A stretch of DNA of 64,000 bases from Cyclobacteriaceae bacterium (GCA_019638395.1 JAHBTX010000001.1:434001-498000); one strand, 5' to 3'; shown: positions 5,875 to 15,280, numbered from the stretch's first letter. Translations and numbers: made by a program. The notes: generated from the sequence alone by a model not told the origin.

Positions 5875-8721
5875 TCACAAATCCAACTCTATCGAATCAC
5901 CCGGGGTAAACGTTTTACCACCCTCCGCTTCACGCTTTACTTCTTTTTTTTCGTCCTCAAAGAGGTTGGCTTGTTTGGCTTCTTTGGGCTTGCTTTTGGC
6001 TTTGGGCGGCTGGCCGTTAACGAGCGGGCCGGGCTTTTCTTTTTCTTCTCCGAAGAGTGCGGTTTGACCATCGTCTTCAACGATGGGTTCTTCTTCTGAC
6101 TCCCTTTCGTCTGAAGTTTCGTTACCTGATTTTTTTTTTGGCGACTCGCTACCCTTTCCGGTTGCGGTCGCCTTTGCAGCTTCGTTATCGCCTTCTTCCA
6201 GCCCGGTATCATCCGGATCTTCAATCGGCTTTACCTTGGTAACTTTGTATTGTGATAGCCTATTGCCAACCGACTTCCAACCTTTCACATCAATTAACTC
6301 TTCCAGGTTAACAACTTCCGTTTCTTTATCCTTGCTCTTGCCTTTCACCAATTCAATTTCAACCTCAGGTGTATCGCTGGTGGTTACAAACTCCAATCGC
6401 GAACCAATGCCTTCGCTGATAAAATTGAATTCCTTATCTACCGTGTTAGTCTCAATTAAAAAGCGCTTTACAAAATGCTGTTTGCTTTCGCCATCCCAAT
6501 ACACGGCTGAGATCACTCTCTTCGGATTGAACTTTTCAACCAGAATTGTTTTCTCGGGTTCATAGCGGTTGGTAATATCGAAGTTGGTGATTTTATAGTT
6601 ACCGCTGGTAGTAATGGCAATAATCTGATCATCGCCATCAAACTTGTTTACATACTTGCCGCGCTCATCTTTGTTTAATCGGCCGGAAGCCTGGTCGAAC
6701 CACAACTTTAATCCGCTAAGTGTAGAACCTTTCGCTTCTTTGAAATCAACTTTGCGCACCGGGTATTTGGTAATGGTATTACCACGCGCCCCACGTCCTT
6801 TTATTTCAAGTTCAGAAAAATCGAAATCGAAAATCTTTTTGCGGGCGGTACTGCTCTGGCTCAGCTTTACTTCTACTACTTCGGCTTCGCCATTCGGGTT
6901 TGCACTTAAGTAATGTACTTTACTGTTTGGATTGCCTTGATCTAAGTTATATTCTTTATCGCGGATGATGGCCGGCATGGCAAATCGCTTGGCGAACGTT
7001 GTGCCACTTTTACCATCGCTGTAGATCAGGTTATATACCATGCGCTCATCGCCTTTCTTCCACACGCCAATGTGCAAAATATCTTTACCCATAAACTTGC
7101 GTTCGCCAATGCGGCTTACCAACGCTTTGCCGTCTTTGCGGATTACGATGATGTCGTCCAATTCAGAGCAATCGGCAATAAATTCATCTTTGCGCATACC
7201 CCACCCTACAAAACCATCTTCGCGGTTTACATACAGTTTTTGGTTGTTGGCAATAACTTCAGTAGCTGCCACTGATTGGAAACTCTTGATTTCGGTTTTA
7301 CGCTCACGACCTTTACCATACTTATCCAACAGGTTTTGATAATAGGCAATGGCATACTCGGTAAGATGTTTGAGGTGATGCAGTGTTTGCTTCAATTCAT
7401 TCTCCAAATCTTTCAGCAACTCATCGGCCTTAAACGAATCGTACTTGGAAATACGCTTAATGCGGATTTCGAGTAAGCGCAAAATATCATCGCGGGTAAT
7501 TTCGCGATAGAATTGTTTCTTATAAGGCTTAAGTCCTTTATCAACTGTTGTTATTACCTCCTCAAATGTTTCTATTTCTTCAATAGTGCGATAGATGCGT
7601 TTTTCAATGAAGATTTTTTCGAGTGAGGAGAACAGGATTTTCTCCATCAACTCATTCTTTTTGATTTCGAGTTCCTGCTTTAACAACTGAACCGTTTGCT
7701 CCGTGTTATATTTCAGAATCTCGTTCACCTTCATAAACTGTGGCTTGTCTTCCACAATTACACAGGCGTTGGGTGAGATGGAGATTTCGCAATCTGTAAA
7801 TGCATACAAGGCATCCATAGCAACTTCGGGCGAGATACCCGATTGCAGGTGTACCTGAATCTCCACATCCTTGGCCGTGTTGTCCACCACCTGCTTTACT
7901 TTAATCTTACCCTTCTCACTCGCCTTCACGATTGAGTCCATCAACGAACTGGTAGTAGTGCTGAAGGGGATTTCTTTGATCGCCAGTGTCTTCTTATCTA
8001 CAATTTCAATCTTGGCGCGCACCTTTATTTTGCCGCCCCGGAAGCCTTGATCATATTCAGAAAAATCGGCAATACCACCGGTGGCAAAGTCGGGATAGAT
8101 TTTAGGGTTCTTGCCTTTCAATACATCTATCGAAGCTTTGATCAACTCTACAAAATTGTGCGGAAGAATTTTAGTGGAAAGCCCTACTGCAATACCTTCA
8201 ACCCCTTGCGCCAACAGCAGCGGAAATTTTACGGGTAACGTTACCGGTTCTTTTTTGCGACCATCGTAACTGAGTTGCCACTCGGTAGTTTGCGCGTTAT
8301 ACACAACATCCAACGCAAACTTTGAAAGTCGGGCTTCGATGTAACGTGGAGCTGCTGCGCTATCGCCCGTGCGCACATCGCCCCAGTTACCTTGTGTGTC
8401 TAACAATAAATCTTTTTGCCCGATGTTTACAATCGCCTCACCAATAGCAGCATCACCGTGCGGGTGATATTGCATGGTGCTTCCAATTACGTTAGCCACT
8501 TTGTTAAAGCGACCATCGTCCATCTCCTTCAGCGAATGCATGATTCTGCGCTGCACGGGTTTCAACCCGTCTTCAATGCGCGGTACGGCCCGCTCCAGAA
8601 TTACATACGAGGCATAATCCAAAAACCAATTTTCGTATAAGCCATCCAATGAAACCAGGCCGTGTACAATATCGCCTTGTTCGTTTCTTACGGATTGATC
8701 GGCTACTTTCTTTTTACTCAT
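5875..8721 (-). CDS. parC: DNA topoisomerase IV subunit A
   Basis: A 948-residue type IIA topoisomerase breakage-reunion subunit. The catalytic tyrosine is Tyr127 in AAPRYIEARL. The helix equivalent to the quinolone-resistance region (YHPHGDAAIGEAIVN) precedes it, and EDGLKPVQRRI is the standard N-terminal signature. After the coiled-coil gate there is a divergent beta-pinwheel-like C-terminal domain, then a long low-complexity acidic/lysine tail from about residue 815 onward, rich in E, K, G and S. The gene follows parE across a 153-bp spacer filled by heptamer repeats. Cells use the complex to decatenate chromosomes. The pairing with parE and the absence of gyrase-type GyrA-box repeats favour ParC over GyrA. 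Confidence 0.92.
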   Translation of the reverse strand: MSKKKVADQSVRNEQGDIVHGLVSLDGLYENWFLDYASYVILERAVPRIEDGLKPVQRRIMHSLKEMDDGRFNKVANVIGSTMQYHPHGDAAIGEAIVNIGQKDLLLDTQGNWGDVRTGDSAAAPRYIEARLSKFALDVVYNAQTTEWQLSYDGRKKEPVTLPVKFPLLLAQGVEGIAVGLSTKILPHNFVELIKASIDVLKGKNPKIYPDFATGGIADFSEYDQGFRGGKIKVRAKIEIVDKKTLAIKEIPFSTTTSSLMDSIVKASEKGKIKVKQVVDNTAKDVEIQVHLQSGISPEVAMDALYAFTDCEISISPNACVIVEDKPQFMKVNEILKYNTEQTVQLLKQELEIKKNELMEKILFSSLEKIFIEKRIYRTIEEIETFEEVITTVDKGLKPYKKQFYREITRDDILRLLEIRIKRISKYDSFKADELLKDLENELKQTLHHLKHLTEYAIAYYQNLLDKYGKGRERKTEIKSFQSVAATEVIANNQKLYVNREDGFVGWGMRKDEFIADCSELDDIIVIRKDGKALVSRIGERKFMGKDILHIGVWKKGDERMVYNLIYSDGKSGTTFAKRFAMPAIIRDKEYNLDQGNPNSKVHYLSANPNGEAEVVEVKLSQSSTARKKIFDFDFSELEIKGRGARGNTITKYPVRKVDFKEAKGSTLSGLKLWFDQASGRLNKDERGKYVNKFDGDDQIIAITTSGNYKITNFDITNRYEPEKTILVEKFNPKRVISAVYWDGESKQHFVKRFLIETNTVDKEFNFISEGIGSRLEFVTTSDTPEVEIELVKGKSKDKETEVVNLEELIDVKGWKSVGNRLSQYKVTKVKPIEDPDDTGLEEGDNEAAKATATGKGSESPKKKSGNETSDERESEEEPIVEDDGQTALFGEEKEKPGPLVNGQPPKAKSKPKEAKQANLFEDEKKEVKREAEGGKTFTPGDSIELDL

Positions 8722-8722
8722 T

Positions 8723-8869
8723 GCTACTCGTTCTTTATTTTTTTGTTGCTGGTTACTTGCTTCTGGTCACTCGTTACTAGCCGCTGGTTGTTCACGCTTC
8801 CAATTAAAAATCTAACCGACCACTTATTACCATTTACTGCCAACTGTCTCCTGCTTACTGCCTACTTTT
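8723..8869. repeat. Degenerate heptamer arrays filling the parE-parC spacer
   Basis: Read on the plus strand, 8745-8800 divides cleanly into GTTGCTG, GTTACTT, GCTTCTG, GTCACTC, GTTACTA, GCCGCTG, GTTGTTC, ACGCTTC. Related units GCTACTC and GTTCTTT lie at 8723-8736. A second block at 8835-8869 reads TACTGCC, AACTGTC, TCCTGCT, TACTGCC, TACTTTT. Seven-base periodicity over about 150 bp with changing unit sequence is the evidence. No other function is visible in the spacer. Confidence 0.75.
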
Positions 8870-8874
8870 CAAAA

Positions 8875-10752
8875 TTACTCCTCACCCTCCACTACTTCTT
8901 CCTTTGCCTCCACCTTATCCATTTCCACCCGCAGGTTTTCAATAATAAAGTCTTGCCGATCGGGTGTATTTTTACCCATGTAGAATTCAAGTATTTTTTG
9001 AAGGTGTTTTTCTTTATCGATGTTTACGGGTTGCAGGCGAATATCTTCACCAATAAAATTTCCAAACTCATCGGGTGAAATTTCACCTAAGCCTTTGAAG
9101 CGTGTGATTTCCGGTTTGCTACCCAGTTTGGCAATTGCCGCTTGCCGCTCTTCATCGCTATAACAATAAATAGTTTCTTTTTTATTGCGCACCCGGAACA
9201 ACGGTGTTTCCAGTATGTACACGTGCCCGGCTTTTACCAGATCAGGGAAAAACTGCAGGAAGAAGGTCATTAACAACAAGCGAATGTGCATTCCGTCCAC
9301 ATCGGCATCGGTAGCGATAATCACTTTATTATAGCGCAGCCCGTCCATGCCATCTTCAATATTAAGTGCATGTTGCAGCAGGTTAAACTCTTCATTTTCA
9401 TACACAACCTTTTTGGTGAGACCATAACAGTTTAAGGGTTTACCACGCAAGCTGAATACCGCTTGTGTTTCTACATCGCGCGATTTGGTTATTGACCCCG
9501 AAGCTGAATCCCCTTCGGTAATGAAGATAACCGATTCGGCTCCCTTTTCGCCTTTCTCATCATCGAAGTGAAACCTGCAATCGCGTAGCTTTTTGTTATG
9601 CAGGTTTGCTTTCTTGGCGCGCTCGTTGGCTAATTTTTTAATACCGGCAATCTCTTTACGCTCGCGCTCCGATTGCAAAATCCGCTTTAATAGCGCATCG
9701 GCTGTAGATGGATTTTTATGCAAAAAGATTTCGAGTTCTTTCGCTACAAAATCGCCTACATAATTTTTAACGGTAGCACCATCGGGCGCCATATTAAGCG
9801 AACCCAATTTGGTTTTGGTTTGCGATTCGAACACCGGTTCCTGAACGCGAACCGCGATTGCCGCAATGATACTCGCGCGTATATCAGCTGCATCAAAATC
9901 TTTTTTATAGAAGTCGCGCACACCCCGCACCACACCTTCGCGCAAAGCAGCTAAGTGCGTACCACCCTGTGTGGTGTTCTGCCCGTTTACAAACGAATAG
10001 TATTCTTCACCATACTGGCTGCCATGGGTAAGGGCTACTTCAATGTCATCGCCTTTAAAGTGAATAATCGGGTAGCGAATATCTTCCGCATCCGACTTCT
10101 GCTTTAATAAATCGAGCAAGCCATCTTTTGAGTAGAACTTGCGGCCATTATAATTAATGGTAAGTCCTGCATTCAGAAATGCATAATTCCACATCAAATC
10201 ATCCAGGTATTCCGGAATAAAGTGATAGTGTTTAAACATAGTATTATCAGGCTCAAACTCAACCAGTGTACCGTTTTTATCATCGGTTTTGGTTTCTTTC
10301 GCATCGAGCGTAAGCACACCTTTCTTAAACTCGGCAACTTTGGTTTTACCATCGCGGAAAGCCTGTACCTTAAAATAATTGGAGAGCGCATTTACCGCTT
10401 TGGTACCTACCCCATTAAGGCCTACCGACTTTTGGAATGCACCTGAATCGTACTTGGCCCCGGTGTTGATTTTAGAAACAACATCTACCACCTTGCCCAA
10501 CGGAATACCGCGACCGTAGTCGCGAACCACCACTTTTTGTTCGGTAATTTTCACATCGATGGTTTTTCCGTAGCCCATCATGTGTTCGTCAATCGAGTTG
10601 TCGATTACTTCTTTTACGAGTACGTAAATGCCATCGTCTTTGGCGGAGCCATCGCCCAGCTTACCAATGTACATACCCGGACGAAGCCGGATGTGCTCCC
10701 GCCAATCAAGTGATTTAATACTCGACTCGTTGTACTCAATTTCTTTCGCCAT
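8875..10752 (-). CDS. parE: DNA topoisomerase IV subunit B
   Basis: A 625-residue ATPase subunit of the type IIA topoisomerase. GHKL ATP-binding motifs are visible: [19 protein letters not shown] and the [13 protein letters not shown] lid. The TOPRIM metal-binding motifs EGDSASGS and [10 protein letters not shown] follow, and the C-terminal RFKGLGEI segment is conserved. MAKEIEYNE at 10752 is chosen as start; an in-frame codon ten residues upstream exists but adds an unconserved tail. It is transcribed towards parC, and the two form a functional heterotetramer. A palindrome-rich region precedes it. Confidence 0.93.
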   Translation of the reverse strand: MAKEIEYNESSIKSLDWREHIRLRPGMYIGKLGDGSAKDDGIYVLVKEVIDNSIDEHMMGYGKTIDVKITEQKVVVRDYGRGIPLGKVVDVVSKINTGAKYDSGAFQKSVGLNGVGTKAVNALSNYFKVQAFRDGKTKVAEFKKGVLTLDAKETKTDDKNGTLVEFEPDNTMFKHYHFIPEYLDDLMWNYAFLNAGLTINYNGRKFYSKDGLLDLLKQKSDAEDIRYPIIHFKGDDIEVALTHGSQYGEEYYSFVNGQNTTQGGTHLAALREGVVRGVRDFYKKDFDAADIRASIIAAIAVRVQEPVFESQTKTKLGSLNMAPDGATVKNYVGDFVAKELEIFLHKNPSTADALLKRILQSERERKEIAGIKKLANERAKKANLHNKKLRDCRFHFDDEKGEKGAESVIFITEGDSASGSITKSRDVETQAVFSLRGKPLNCYGLTKKVVYENEEFNLLQHALNIEDGMDGLRYNKVIIATDADVDGMHIRLLLMTFFLQFFPDLVKAGHVYILETPLFRVRNKKETIYCYSDEERQAAIAKLGSKPEITRFKGLGEISPDEFGNFIGEDIRLQPVNIDKEKHLQKILEFYMGKNTPDRQDFIIENLRVEMDKVEAKEEVVEGEE

Positions 10753-11007
10753 GTTAGTTAGAACCTCTTTTAAGTCGCGCAAAGATTAAAAAATTGATCA
10801 GAATTGCTACTGAGAAATCTCAATTCTGATTCAACACACTGATTTGAAAGTGTTTTAAAAAATAACCTGATCTCAAATCTGAACTAAGAAAGTGAAAATT
10901 GAATTCACTTCAACACACCAAAGAAATTTGCTGGTTATAAAAATATTTGAAATTAGAATCTTTAATCAGTTGATTTTCAACTAATCAAAATAATTCAGCC
11001 AAACTGA
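10753..11007 (-). promoter_or_regulatory. AT-rich region upstream of parE with short palindromes
   Basis: About 255 bp without a gene. It contains a perfect 10-bp inverted repeat ATCAGAATTG/CAATTCTGAT (10797-10806 and 10821-10830, 14-nt loop) and several smaller inverted pairs such as AGTTGA-TTT-TCAACT near 10972. A near-match to the -7 box (TAATCTTTG, three rather than two spacer bases) is on the minus strand at 10780-10788, 28 bp before the parE start. It presumably holds the parE promoter; the palindromes could be an operator or supercoiling-sensitive structure. Confidence 0.4.
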
Positions 11008-11436
11008 TTATTTGGATGAAAATTTCTGGGAAAGTTTAATCACTGGCCAACTGATCAACCAAACACTGATCAAAATCAGGCTGCCATAAATGGCCGGAGC
11101 CATGCGGCTATAGTCGTAGCGCTCGCCCCCGTTAAACACGTGTATAAATCCAAGCACGGCAATAAAGAAAATATTTACGGTGGCAATCATTCCATAAAAC
11201 CATGAAGCAAAACCGGTTTGTTTACCAGCCACCTGCCGCACCAGGTAAACCGTTGCATTGAGGATGGCCACCAGCAAGATAGCCACATAAAACAACCCGT
11301 TTCGGGAAAGGGTTATCTGTTGTGGAAAATTCCAAAGCATAACGGTTTCGGGCAAACCGGCATACACATAAAAAAACATAACCAGCAGCGCCAGCACCGA
11401 AAAGAACCACACCCCTTTTAAAATCTTTACTATCAT
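11008..11436 (-). CDS. Small four-helix membrane protein of unknown function
   Basis: A 142-residue integral membrane protein with helices at about residues 8-26, 46-66, 80-101 and 112-131. The sequence is not one I can assign to a named family; the PETVMLWNFP segment between helices 1 and 2 is the only striking hydrophilic motif. It is divergently transcribed from the fatty-acid-hydroxylase-type gene with only 36 bp between start codons, so the two may share regulation. An exact -7 box for this gene lies within that gap. Confidence 0.6.
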   Translation of the reverse strand: MIVKILKGVWFFSVLALLVMFFYVYAGLPETVMLWNFPQQITLSRNGLFYVAILLVAILNATVYLVRQVAGKQTGFASWFYGMIATVNIFFIAVLGFIHVFNGGERYDYSRMAPAIYGSLILISVWLISWPVIKLSQKFSSK

Positions 11437-11441
11437 CTCGT

Positions 11442-11449
11442 TAACTTTG
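11442..11449 (+). promoter_or_regulatory. Bacteroidota -7 element (TAACTTTG) for the hydroxylase-type gene
   Basis: An exact TAnnTTTG match 23 bp upstream of the TTG start at 11473. Its -33 region would lie inside the divergent membrane-protein gene. Confidence 0.45.
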
Positions 11450-11453
11450 GTGG

Positions 11454-11461
11454 CAAAACTA
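11454..11461 (-). promoter_or_regulatory. Bacteroidota -7 element (TAGTTTTG, minus strand) for the four-helix membrane protein
   Basis: An exact TAnnTTTG match on the minus strand, 17 bp before the ATG at 11436. It faces the plus-strand element only 4 bp away, so the two promoters interleave. Confidence 0.45.
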
Positions 11462-11472
11462 ATCGTTTCAGG

Positions 11473-12702
11473 TTGAATCTTAATCCAATCGTATTATCCA
11501 TTCCCATCTTTTTCATCCTGATTGGGATTGAACTGGTAGTGGAGCGCCTTTCGCACCGGAAGTTATACCGCCTGCCCGATGCCATAGCCAATTTAAGTTG
11601 TGGAATTACCTCGCAGGTATCGGGTTTGTTTATGCGTGTGTTCGCGATTGGAGTTTATGAAGTGCTTTACGCCAACTTCGCAGTATTTACATGGGAAAAA
11701 ACCTGGGTGTATTGGTTGGTGCTCTTTCTGTTAGTGGATCTGGCTTATTACTGGGCCCATCGCATGAGCCATGAAATAAATCTTTTCTGGGGCGGGCATG
11801 TGGTGCATCACCAAAGCGAAGAGTATAATTTAAGTGTGGCTTTGCGCCAGAGCAGCTTTCAGGTTATCTGGACATTTGGTTTTAGTTTACCCATTGCCTT
11901 TCTGGGTTTTGATACGCTGGACTTTGCGTTGATAGCAGCGCTTAATACGTTGTATCAATTCTGGATTCATACCGAAACCATCAATAAGATGGGTTGGTTT
12001 GAATACATTTTCAATACACCCTCGCATCATCGGGTGCATCATGGACGCAACCCCAAGTATATTGATAAGAACCATGCGGGTTCGTTGATTATCTGGGACA
12101 AAATGTTTGGCACCTTTCAGGCCGAAGAAGAACGACCTACCTACGGCATTACGAAACCGCTTAACAGTTGGAATGCCGTGTGGGCTAACTTCAGCCATTA
12201 TGCTGAGATGGGTAAAGAGTTGAAGATGATTCCATCGTGGTCAGACAAGATTAAATACCTGTTTAAAAAACCGGGCTGGTTTCCGGAATCACTCGGTGGT
12301 TATCGGGCAGCACCCGCTATTGATGCCAGCACGTATAAAAAATATAATCCCTCCTACCCGGTTAAGTTAAATTACTACGTGTTGTTTCAGTACCTTATTT
12401 GTTTGGCAGTAACAGCTTTCTTTCTTTTTAAACAAAAAGAATTTAGCATGGGCGAGAAAGCATTAGCCGCGACTTTGATTTCTGTTTGGGTTGTTAACTG
12501 TGGAGTTTTGTTTGAACAAAAAGCGTGGGTACAAATAGCAGAATGGTTGCGTATTGTTTTGTTTACAAGTATAGCCGTTGCGGTAACATTCATTGGTGAC
12601 TTATCGGTTTATGGATATGTACTTGGTTTACTTTACGGAATAATTTCTGCAAGTTGGTTTTACTCTTTATCTGATGGAAATGAAAAAGTGGTTGTTTCTT
12701 AG
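11473..12702 (+). CDS. Sterol desaturase / fatty acid hydroxylase superfamily membrane protein
   Basis: A 409-residue integral membrane di-iron enzyme. The histidine clusters of the superfamily are present: HRMSHE, then HVVHHQSEEYN, then HHRVHHGRNPKYIDKNHAG. These coordinate two irons for O2-dependent C-H hydroxylation or desaturation of lipids. N-terminal helices precede the motifs, and about 110 residues of further helices follow at the C-terminus. No ATG occurs before residue 54, so a TTG start at 11473 is proposed, supported by the upstream -7 box. The family also includes alkylglycerol monooxygenase-like proteins; the substrate is open. Confidence 0.85.
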   Translation: MNLNPIVLSIPIFFILIGIELVVERLSHRKLYRLPDAIANLSCGITSQVSGLFMRVFAIGVYEVLYANFAVFTWEKTWVYWLVLFLLVDLAYYWAHRMSHEINLFWGGHVVHHQSEEYNLSVALRQSSFQVIWTFGFSLPIAFLGFDTLDFALIAALNTLYQFWIHTETINKMGWFEYIFNTPSHHRVHHGRNPKYIDKNHAGSLIIWDKMFGTFQAEEERPTYGITKPLNSWNAVWANFSHYAEMGKELKMIPSWSDKIKYLFKKPGWFPESLGGYRAAPAIDASTYKKYNPSYPVKLNYYVLFQYLICLAVTAFFLFKQKEFSMGEKALAATLISVWVVNCGVLFEQKAWVQIAEWLRIVLFTSIAVAVTFIGDLSVYGYVLGLLYGIISASWFYSLSDGNEKVVVS

Positions 12703-13042
12703 TGTGGTGTTGATTGCATGTGGCAAACCGATGCCCGACTTATCGCCTCTTGATTTAGCGCAATGGAAAGAAGATAAAAACGGTTGCCAGCGTTTCCGCG
12801 AGCAGCATATTTCATACCTGATTAATCAACTGGAAGAATTGAAGGGTTTGTCAGAAAAAGACATAATTAAACTATTGGGTCGGCCCGATCGCAACGAATT
12901 GTATAAGCGCAATCAGAAGTTTTATTACTACGATATTGATCGCGGTAAGGTATGTTCCGATTCGTTACTGGAAAACCAGCAATTGGTTTTGCGGTTTAAC
13001 GCAATGGGTTTGGCGAAGGAGGTTACAGTAGAGAAATTGTAA
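12680..13042 (+). CDS. Small putative lipoprotein, SmpA/OmlA-like
   Basis: A 120-residue protein with a lipoprotein signal MKKWLFLSVVLIAC ending in a lipobox cysteine. The mature part contains LLGRPDRNE followed by a YYYDID strand, the pattern of the SmpA/OmlA (BamE-like) fold in which a short helix and a G-x-P turn precede beta strands. The start lies inside the end of the hydroxylase-type gene, so the two are probably co-transcribed; an alternative ATG two codons upstream (12674) is equally possible. Function unknown; an envelope-assembly or binding role is a guess. Confidence 0.65.
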   Translation: MKKWLFLSVVLIACGKPMPDLSPLDLAQWKEDKNGCQRFREQHISYLINQLEELKGLSEKDIIKLLGRPDRNELYKRNQKFYYYDIDRGKVCSDSLLENQQLVLRFNAMGLAKEVTVEKL

Positions 13043-13080
13043 GACTAACTGAAAATTACCCTGTTTGTGCCAGAAAACAC

Positions 13081-13590
13081 TTAACTATGCAATGCATTCC
13101 GCTGAAACTCCTGCTTCTTTTGGTAAGCGCGATTAATGTTTCTGCGTAACACATTCACCAACTCATCTTTCTTTTTGAAGTTGAAGGGATACAAGAGCGA
13201 TGGCTTAAAGTAGAATTTCTTTCCCAGTTGTTCGGCCTGAAACAACTCCACTTCATACACACCACCTAAGGTTTTAATGTCCACGTCTTTAATATTCTCC
13301 AATGGAATCAGAATGTCCTGCCCTTTCTGGATTACATACAGAAATTCATCATCAAACTCTACCTGGTGCACGTTGCGGTTCATCTTAATCCACAGGTAAA
13401 CAAAGAATAGAAAATAACCAGTTACAAACCAGTTGTTGAGGTGAAACCTGCCGGATTCGATAGAAGATCGGATATTAGCAAAAACAAAAAAGCATACCAC
13501 CCCAATTAAAATAACCAACACACTATTTTTATAAAATCCCAGATACCGGGTGGATAAACTTTTGATTCGTTGACTTTTGTCGGCAGCCAT
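13081..13590 (-). CDS. Hypothetical membrane protein with PH-like C-terminal region
   Basis: A 169-residue protein with two transmembrane helices (about residues 24-40 and 53-69). A soluble C-terminal part follows, where HQVEFDDEFLYVIQKGQDILIPLENIKDVDI resembles the first strands of bacterial PH-like domains. I do not recognise a named family. It converges with the small lipoprotein gene and is divergent from the 3-hydroxyacyl-CoA dehydrogenase gene. Confidence 0.6.
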   Translation of the reverse strand: MAADKSQRIKSLSTRYLGFYKNSVLVILIGVVCFFVFANIRSSIESGRFHLNNWFVTGYFLFFVYLWIKMNRNVHQVEFDDEFLYVIQKGQDILIPLENIKDVDIKTLGGVYEVELFQAEQLGKKFYFKPSLLYPFNFKKKDELVNVLRRNINRAYQKKQEFQRNALHS

Positions 13591-13632
13591 TATCTTTACA
13601 TTAACTTCACATTTTAAATATACCTATCTGTA

Positions 13633-14523
13633 ATGAAAAATATAGCAGTGATTGGTTCGGGTACCATGGGCAACGGCATCGCCCACGTGTTTGCTCAATA
13701 TGGATATACCGTAAGCCTGATTGATATTTCGGAAGACGCATTGAAAAAAGCTGTAGCCACCATTGAAAAGAACATGGGGCGCCAGGTTGAAAAAGGCACG
13801 CTTACCGATGACGCCCGCAAAAAAGCGTTGGCCAACTTAAGCACCACCACTTTTTTAAAAGAAGGTGTAAAAGATGCCGACCTGGTGGTTGAAGCCGCTA
13901 CTGAGAACCTGGACCTGAAACTCAAAATCTTTAAAGAGATTGATGAAAGTACAAAGCCCGGCACCATACTGGCTTCCAATACTTCTTCCATCTCCATCAC
14001 TAAGATTGCATCGGTAACCAAAAGTCCGGATCAGGTAATTGGCATGCACTTTATGAATCCGGTGCCGGTAATGAAACTGGTTGAAGTTATTCGCGGCTAC
14101 CGCACCAGCGATGCCGTAACCAATCAGGTAATGGAGCTATCGCGCAAGCTCGAAAAAGTACCAGTGGAAGTAAATGACTATCCAGGCTTTGTTGCCAACC
14201 GTATACTGATGCCCATGATTAACGAAGCTGTTTATTCTTTGTATGAAGGTGTAGCCGGTGTAGAAGAAATTGATACGGTAATGAAACTAGGTATGGCCCA
14301 CCCCATGGGTCCACTTCAGTTGGCCGACTTTATTGGATTGGATGTTTGCCTTTCGATCTTACAAGTGTTGCATAATGGTTTTGGTAATCCGAAATATGCA
14401 CCGTGCCCCTTGCTGGTAAACATGGTGCAAGCCGGACATAAAGGTGTGAAGAGTGGCAGTGGATTCTATCAATACAAAGCAGGTAGTAAAGAACTTGCTG
14501 TAGCCGACCGATTTAAGAAATGA
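13633..14523 (+). CDS. 3-hydroxybutyryl-CoA / 3-hydroxyacyl-CoA dehydrogenase
   Basis: A 296-residue NAD(P)-dependent dehydrogenase. The Rossmann motif GSGTMGNG is at residues 8-15. The catalytic HFMNPVPVMKLVE segment contains the active-site histidine, and NDYPGFVANRILMP with the downstream MGPLQLADFIGLD helix belongs to the C-terminal dimerisation domain. Length and lack of a crotonase domain indicate the monofunctional Hbd/PaaH type, which interconverts 3-hydroxyacyl-CoA and 3-ketoacyl-CoA. The stop overlaps the next start (ATGA). Confidence 0.92.
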   Translation: MKNIAVIGSGTMGNGIAHVFAQYGYTVSLIDISEDALKKAVATIEKNMGRQVEKGTLTDDARKKALANLSTTTFLKEGVKDADLVVEAATENLDLKLKIFKEIDESTKPGTILASNTSSISITKIASVTKSPDQVIGMHFMNPVPVMKLVEVIRGYRTSDAVTNQVMELSRKLEKVPVEVNDYPGFVANRILMPMINEAVYSLYEGVAGVEEIDTVMKLGMAHPMGPLQLADFIGLDVCLSILQVLHNGFGNPKYAPCPLLVNMVQAGHKGVKSGSGFYQYKAGSKELAVADRFKK

Positions 14524-14828
14524 GTGAGCTCGATGAAAAGTTTATCCGCTTCTGGACTGAAAAGCGGAAGCGTGGAAAGTGGAATTATGCCTTTCGGCAT
14601 GGCGTGATATTTTTTGCCTGGCCGGTATTCGTGCTCTCCGAAGCCTTTAAGTATTTCTTTTACTCCGACTACGCGCTGACACCCAGCCGGATTATCGGAG
14701 GGTTGTTAATCTGGACATTTTTGGGCTTCCTTGCCTTCGGATTATTGCAATGGCACTCGATGGAGAAACGCTTTAGTAAACTTACCCGTGCCACCGACCA
14801 GGCCGATGACACCGATAAGAATCCTTAA
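14520..14828 (+). CDS. Hypothetical two-helix membrane protein
   Basis: A 102-residue protein with two hydrophobic helices (about residues 25-44 and 58-76) between charged ends. It overlaps the dehydrogenase stop by 4 bp (ATGA), suggesting translational coupling. No family recognised. The C-terminal tail is acidic (ATDQADDTDKNP). A role linked to the dehydrogenase is not implied by the sequence itself. Confidence 0.6.
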   Translation: MSELDEKFIRFWTEKRKRGKWNYAFRHGVIFFAWPVFVLSEAFKYFFYSDYALTPSRIIGGLLIWTFLGFLAFGLLQWHSMEKRFSKLTRATDQADDTDKNP

Positions 14829-14832
14829 CTAT

Positions 14833-15207
14833 TTATTTCTTCAATAAATCTCTGATCTCAGTTAGCAGTTGAATATCAGCCGGAGGCGCAGCAGGTGCGG
14901 CCGGGGCTGCTTCTTCTTTCTTCTTGGCAGCGTTTACACCTTTCACAATCAAAAACAAAACAAAAGCAATGATGATGAAATTGATAGTGGCTGCCAAAAA
15001 CTTACCATATTTAACAGCCCCCATAATGGTAAGGTCTTCTAATTGACTAAGCTGGGCCGCATCTAATGCCGGTTTCAATAAAAGCGGAGTAATAACATCG
15101 TTAATAAGTGAGGTAACAATCGCGCCAAAGGCACCACCAATAATTACCCCAATGGCAAGGTCAATTACATTGCCTCGCATGGCAAAAGCTTTAAATTCTT
15201 TAAGCAT
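14833..15207 (-). CDS. mscL: Large-conductance mechanosensitive channel MscL
   Basis: A 124-residue inner-membrane channel. The N-terminal amphipathic helix MLKEFKAFAMRGNVIDLAIGVIIG leads into TM1 with the conserved G-x-x-I-G pattern, followed by the periplasmic loop, TM2 (FLAATINFIIIAFVLFLIV) and a charged C-terminal bundle (AAKKKEEAAP...LLTEIRDLLKK). Homopentamers open on membrane tension to release solutes at hypo-osmotic shock. Length matches the family. Confidence 0.95.
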   Translation of the reverse strand: MLKEFKAFAMRGNVIDLAIGVIIGGAFGAIVTSLINDVITPLLLKPALDAAQLSQLEDLTIMGAVKYGKFLAATINFIIIAFVLFLIVKGVNAAKKKEEAAPAAPAAPPADIQLLTEIRDLLKK

Positions 15208-15280
15208 AAGATTTAGGTTGGTAAAGTCCTAAATTAACAAACTTCATGCAGGCAAAGCAAACCTTTATAGATTTGAAAAT

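Noticed and set aside
6083-6565. A 160-residue serine-rich plus-strand frame inside parC
   Set aside because: It is antisense to the low-complexity tail of parC; serine richness follows from the E/K/G codons on the other strand.
8662-9078. A 138-residue plus-strand frame across the parE-parC spacer
   Set aside because: It runs antisense to both genes, its central part is the translation of heptamer repeats, and it shows no recognisable domain.
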